64,000 nucleotides of DNA, from contig NC_134368.1 of assembly GCF_035582795.1 (NCBI RefSeq), positions 8,161,501 through 8,225,500 on the forward strand, written 5' to 3'. Made by a program: the position numbers and the translations under genes. This DNA comes from Mycteria americana. Taxonomy: Eukaryota > Chordata > Aves > Ciconiiformes > Ciconiidae. This document shows positions 60,150-64,000 of this stretch, piece after piece. Positions within the stretch are counted from its first letter, which is position 1, and each line of letters starts with the position of its first letter. Below the pieces are notes generated by a model that was given only the letters and a program-made list of their open reading frames with translations, was not told the DNA's origin and searched no databases.

Positions 60150-63100
60150 CTGAAGAAAAATGGAAAAGCATAATTATTACCTTTTGGCATCTGTACGTTT
60201 CATGCTGCTAACTGGGTAACTAGACAGGCATCCCTCTTCTGCATGGTAGTGAACAAACACCTTTTTCATATTGATAAAAATGAAAGTTTGTTCTTATCCA
60301 TAAGGTGGATATCTTTACAAATCAAAACCAAGAAGCAGACACACTGCATCCTGAAGCAGAAAGGCAAACAGAGCTTTCCCTTGTTCACAAAATATATGTT
60401 GTGCTAAATATGCTCCAGTAGTACAGGCTTAATCCTTTTTAGTTTACAGTCACTTTCATACTGCAGTCAAGAACATTTTTGCAGGCAAATTTCTTTTTTT
60501 AGGTAACTGGTTGATATTCAAACACAGTCTGACTGCCTGCATACGTATAGAAAAGTGAAGACAACGGGTGTACACTTGTTGGAAGGAGGGCTTTATTTCT
60601 AACTGCATGGAGGTATATAAATATAGACTCAGTCATTTCCTTATCCACTCTAATAAAGTTTATGCATACAGAGCAGCATGGAAACAACAGCTGGCAACAT
60701 CACCAGCAACGGTACCCGCCACCTGCTCAGCTGCTGTTACTGACTCTGACCAAGAAAACTATATTTGGAAATTCCTGCTTTAAAATAACACCTGTTGCTA
60801 TAAGCATGAGTTCACAGTGATTAATTAGTTTTTAAGTTTCAGCTTAAAAATATTTTGCAAGGTAATGTAGGCTATATTGGGTAAATACCAATAGATTTTT
60901 ATGAGTTAGTTAAAAATAACACTGCAATTAAATAATAAACCTATTAATACTTTATAAATCAATAAGACTATGTACAATATTTTTAACATTTCCATTAGTG
61001 AACGTACATACTCTTTCATAGTTTTGTTCTTTGGATATGTGATGAATTTGCTCAATTAGATGTTCTAGTCTAAAGTTAACTTCATTCACTTTGTCTTTGG
61101 CTTGAACAACAGATTCATCCAAAAAATGTTCTCCAACTCTAATGTCCAAATGGATACGCTGTAAACAGAAAAAATATTCTCATTACTGTGTCTTTTGTGT
61201 TTTCAAAATTCCTAGAAAAAAAGAAACAATGGATAATTTCCCTTTAAGCTCATTATAGAAAAATAGTTTTAATTGCTTATAGAACTCCTTCCTAAAATTA
61301 GAATCAGGTGGGATATTTAATATGTTTCTTAATTTTATTTTTAAATTAATTATACAAATTTAAAATCTTCACTACTGTTAGGGCATTATTTTATGCTAGT
61401 ATTGATTCAACCACCATGAAAATGTTTTCTGTTCTTTGTCCAAGCTAGTTAGAAAAATAAGCACCATTAGGACTGCTCATTGTATTTCACATTCCATCCT
61501 AATATTGCAGAAATTACATTCGTCAGTAGTACTGCAGGACACTTTTTGTAGATGCACTTCTAGGTTTCCTCCACTAACAGTGAGGAATATCAGACTGGAA
61601 GGAGACCAGCTGAATCATTATTTGCAGTTTATAATAGGTATTAAAGCAGAACCATCCATAAGGTATCTTTTTGCTCTCTCCTCACATGGTTTACCCAGTA
61701 TGAAATACCTTCTAATATCCTATAAGCTATTGTACGATCTATAGCAAAAATGCCCCAAACCTGCCAAGCAATAGACCCATAGAAAGAAGAAAGAATAATG
61801 CAACTTGCAATATTGTGCAATTTATTTTGGCATGAATGAAAAAGTTTACTAAAACTAATAGGAGAAAGTTCTCCTAGAAGCCAATTTGTACCTAAGAGAA
61901 AATAAAAAAGTTTTAGCCAAACAGATAATCTGCAGAAATCCTAGAGCTTGGTATTACCACGATAGAAATTTGGTCTATTCAGACATCAACCACAAATGAA
62001 GAGTACATCTCCTTTCAGCTCTCTTAGAGTTAGCTAACTGAACATCCAGACATCCATCTCACAACCTTATGGTAGCCTTTGTCCTTTAATTTATTAAACA
62101 TTGGTTTGGAGCAGTTCAGATCACCACCACTGCATCTGGTTCTTACAGAAGACCACATAAAGATTTAACTTACCTAAAGAATGTTTTGCCTTTTGTGATC
62201 TTTATTCTTGCAGATATAAAGAGCAATATTTTCCTTTTTTACTTCTGTGTTCTTAGGCTAAACAAACCACCCTATTTCATATTTGTGCCATTAACGTTGC
62301 CCTTCCCTGCACCTGTTCACTACTTTTAATAGGATGACCATAACTGTACATGGTGCATTCATCATGTAAAATTATATTAATACATCTCCACCTATACCAG
62401 ATAAAAATCTCCTGGTGTATCCTCAGAATCACATTCATGGTGTGTAGTTAACTATGACCAACCATGCTTTATCCCCCTTACCCTCTCTAGTTGATGAGCT
62501 CCACAAATTTTTTTATTATTAGAACCTAAGTGCTTTTACAATTCGTATGATTAAATTTCCCCTCATTTCCATAAATCGATCCATAAGAACACCTACTTAT
62601 TCCAGTGTAATAGTACCACTTCAGTATTGTTAACTCTTCTTGGTTCTGTGTCATCTACATGTTCCCAAAGCATAGATCTAGAATGAAATTTGGCCTATCT
62701 CACTTAACACATTTACGAGATGTTTATATCTGGCTGGTTATCTAACTCTTTTGCAGTCAGCTGGAAAAAAAAAAAAGCACCTCTAGAGAGTAATTCTCAC
62801 CTGTTCAACTATCTTTTGAGAAGAGGCATATAGATAAAATTTTCAAAACACTGTTTATGAAGTTGTTTGCTGAAATAGATTAGAGCCATGATATCACCTC
62901 TGATGGCTTCTTTTTTTTCTCAAAATCTGTATTAAGACTAACTTTGTTGGTAGTAGACAATATAGAGTATGCTAATATATTTTTAATTTGAATATCTTTC
63001 AAAAATCAAAATGCTAAATTTTCTTTAGGAATTCAATCTAAGTTAGTGAAGACATGGAATATCTTTATGACAAGTGTTTGTGTCAGTCAATCTTACATAT

Positions 63101-63528
63101 TTATCTTTTTGAACCCAATAGTTGTTCTGATTGATCAGAATCTTTCACATTCAAAGCACTGTACAAACATTAAGTCACTCTATAGTTATTAGTCTTGCCT
63201 CTTTCATCTTGACTTCTTAAATAGCAGAACAGAGTCTTTTTATCTCTTCATCTTCATAATTCTAGGTTTGTCTTCTTTAATCACTAGGAAATGTTGAATT
63301 ATCTGCTAGAAGTTAGACCAACTTCTAGTCGAGTTTGTAATCTCTGCAGTTTGTAAACAATTGATACTATTACAACAAAGAATATTTAAGAAATACACCT
63401 ACCAGTTTGCTTCCTGCAAATGCCACAAATCTTGTGGAGTTAGACTGTAAACAGATAACATGCTCCCCAGATAGATAGGATGTAAAAGAAAATGTTCCTT
63501 GTGGCCCATACAGTTTTGACAATAGTAC
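60000..63528 (-). CDS. TMED11: TMED11, p24-family transmembrane cargo receptor, 3' part (3 exons, 140 aa visible)
   Basis: Exons in transcript order are 63528-63403, 61158-61012 and 60149-60000, all phase 0, ending in TAA. The visible 140 residues cover the C-terminal part of the GOLD domain (GTFSFTSY...[14 protein letters not shown]). They continue with the membrane-proximal coiled coil ([20 protein letters not shown] ... EQNYER), one transmembrane helix ([18 protein letters not shown]) and a short cytosolic tail ending KKLV. The FF and dilysine KKxx signals in the tail are typical of COPII and COPI binding in p24 proteins, which cycle between ER and Golgi. Family members are usually 210-235 residues, so roughly the first third, including the signal peptide, lies beyond base 64000. 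TMED4 and TMED9 are the nearest alternatives. The position next to RNF212 and the IRVGEHFLD segment favour TMED11. Confidence 0.93.
60150..61011 (-). other. TMED11 intron before last exon
   Basis: 862 bp, gtatgt...ttcag, phase 0. Nothing recognised inside. Confidence 0.88.
61012..61158 (-). CDS. TMED11: TMED11 exon: coiled coil
   Basis: The exon is 147 nt (49 codons), with acceptor tgtttacag and donor GAAAGA|gtatgt. It encodes [20 protein letters not shown], continues with heptad-like sequence and ends SKEQNYER. It is the most diagnostic p24 exon in the window. Confidence 0.95.
61159..63402 (-). other. TMED11 intron between GOLD and coiled-coil exons
   Basis: 2,244 bp, gtaggt...tttacag, phase 0. 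AT-rich, with no recognised repeat. Confidence 0.88.
63403..63528 (-). CDS. TMED11: TMED11 exon: C-terminal half of GOLD domain
   Basis: The exon is 126 nt (42 codons), with acceptor attgcag and donor AAACTG|gtaggt. It encodes [20 protein letters not shown] and then [20 protein letters not shown] and KL. The single Cys would pair with a GOLD cysteine in an upstream exon outside the window. Confidence 0.93.
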
Positions 63529-64000
63529 CTGCAATTTAGATGTTATGTATGTTGGGTATGTACATTATGAATATCAATAAAACAATCAAAAACCAGTACT
63601 GTGAATTGGATATAAAAATCAATTAACCTCCTGACATCATTACATTTATCTGAATTTCAGAATAGATTTAGAGAAAAATAAACAATTTTATCTCACAGTG
63701 AACATTGAAATGCTATAGATTTCTGCAATGTACAAAAGCCAATGCTCTCTAAAGCATTTAAAGTTTGAAAATTAAGACCTTGTCTAGGCACAGAAATAAA
63801 TTGTCCATTGCTGAAAAAGCTCAGGACCTCATGGCAACGCAGGCAGTTGCTATGCTTGATGGCTATATGCAGCCTCATGGTAATCTTGACTTTTGCAGTT
63901 TAGTTTATCATCAGCCTTCTTTTCTGCTGCTCAAGTACATTCTGTACCATTTTACTTCACTACTGAATTTTCAATTTTTTTAAATCTAACCTGTATTCTC
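63529..64000 (-). other. Partial TMED11 intron running off the window
   Basis: Sequence upstream of the GOLD exon with no further exon before the window edge. The 5' exons must lie beyond 64,000. Confidence 0.75.

Noticed and set aside
1-64000. tRNA, rRNA, CRISPR and bacterial-type signals
   Set aside because: No box A/B tRNA pattern, rRNA sequence or regularly spaced direct-repeat array was seen in a reading of both strands. A tRNAscan or Rfam search would settle it.

Overview
This is vertebrate nuclear DNA, most likely from a bird. It has CR1 LINE 3' ends in several places, two solo LTRs of an avian endogenous-retrovirus family, and two split genes with GT-AG introns. The LTR type resembles elements I recall as common in neoavian genomes, so a non-galliform bird is my guess, not a demonstrated fact. 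Bacterial features such as operons, CRISPR arrays or ribosome binding sites are absent.

Layout. About 1-36.4 kb holds no gene I can recognise. It contains CR1 fragments (about 5.7-6.15, 7.0-7.6, 12.5-12.6 and 34.8-35.0 kb), a 44-bp tandem duplication, a G-tract and a CpG-rich patch near 22.7-23.2 kb. From 56,599 down to 36,530 on the minus strand lies an apparently complete RNF212 gene: 11 coding exons whose splice phases all agree and which encode 298 residues. Its first exon sits in a CpG-rich block at about 56.4-57.0 kb. An intact solo LTR (39,776-40,296, 5-bp target duplication) sits in intron 8 in antisense orientation. From 57 to 60 kb there is intergenic DNA with a second solo LTR (59,029-59,646). 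From 60,000 to 63,528 on the minus strand are the last three coding exons of TMED11, a p24-family cargo receptor. Its 5' exons lie beyond the right edge of the window.

Functions. RNF212 belongs to the Zip3/HEI10-type RING family, and in mammals it stabilises crossover-designated meiotic recombination sites. TMED11 belongs to the p24 membrane proteins that cycle between ER and Golgi. The two are adjacent and transcribed in the same direction. From memory this matches the human 4p16.3 order RNF212 - TMED11P, where the TMED11 copy is a pseudogene, so this is conserved synteny rather than a functional module. I found no new multigene system. The points most worth checking are the divergent exon pair 6/7 of RNF212, a GC-AG donor overlapping its stop region, the lack of a usual poly(A) signal for TMED11 before the LTR, and a few unexplained local structures.
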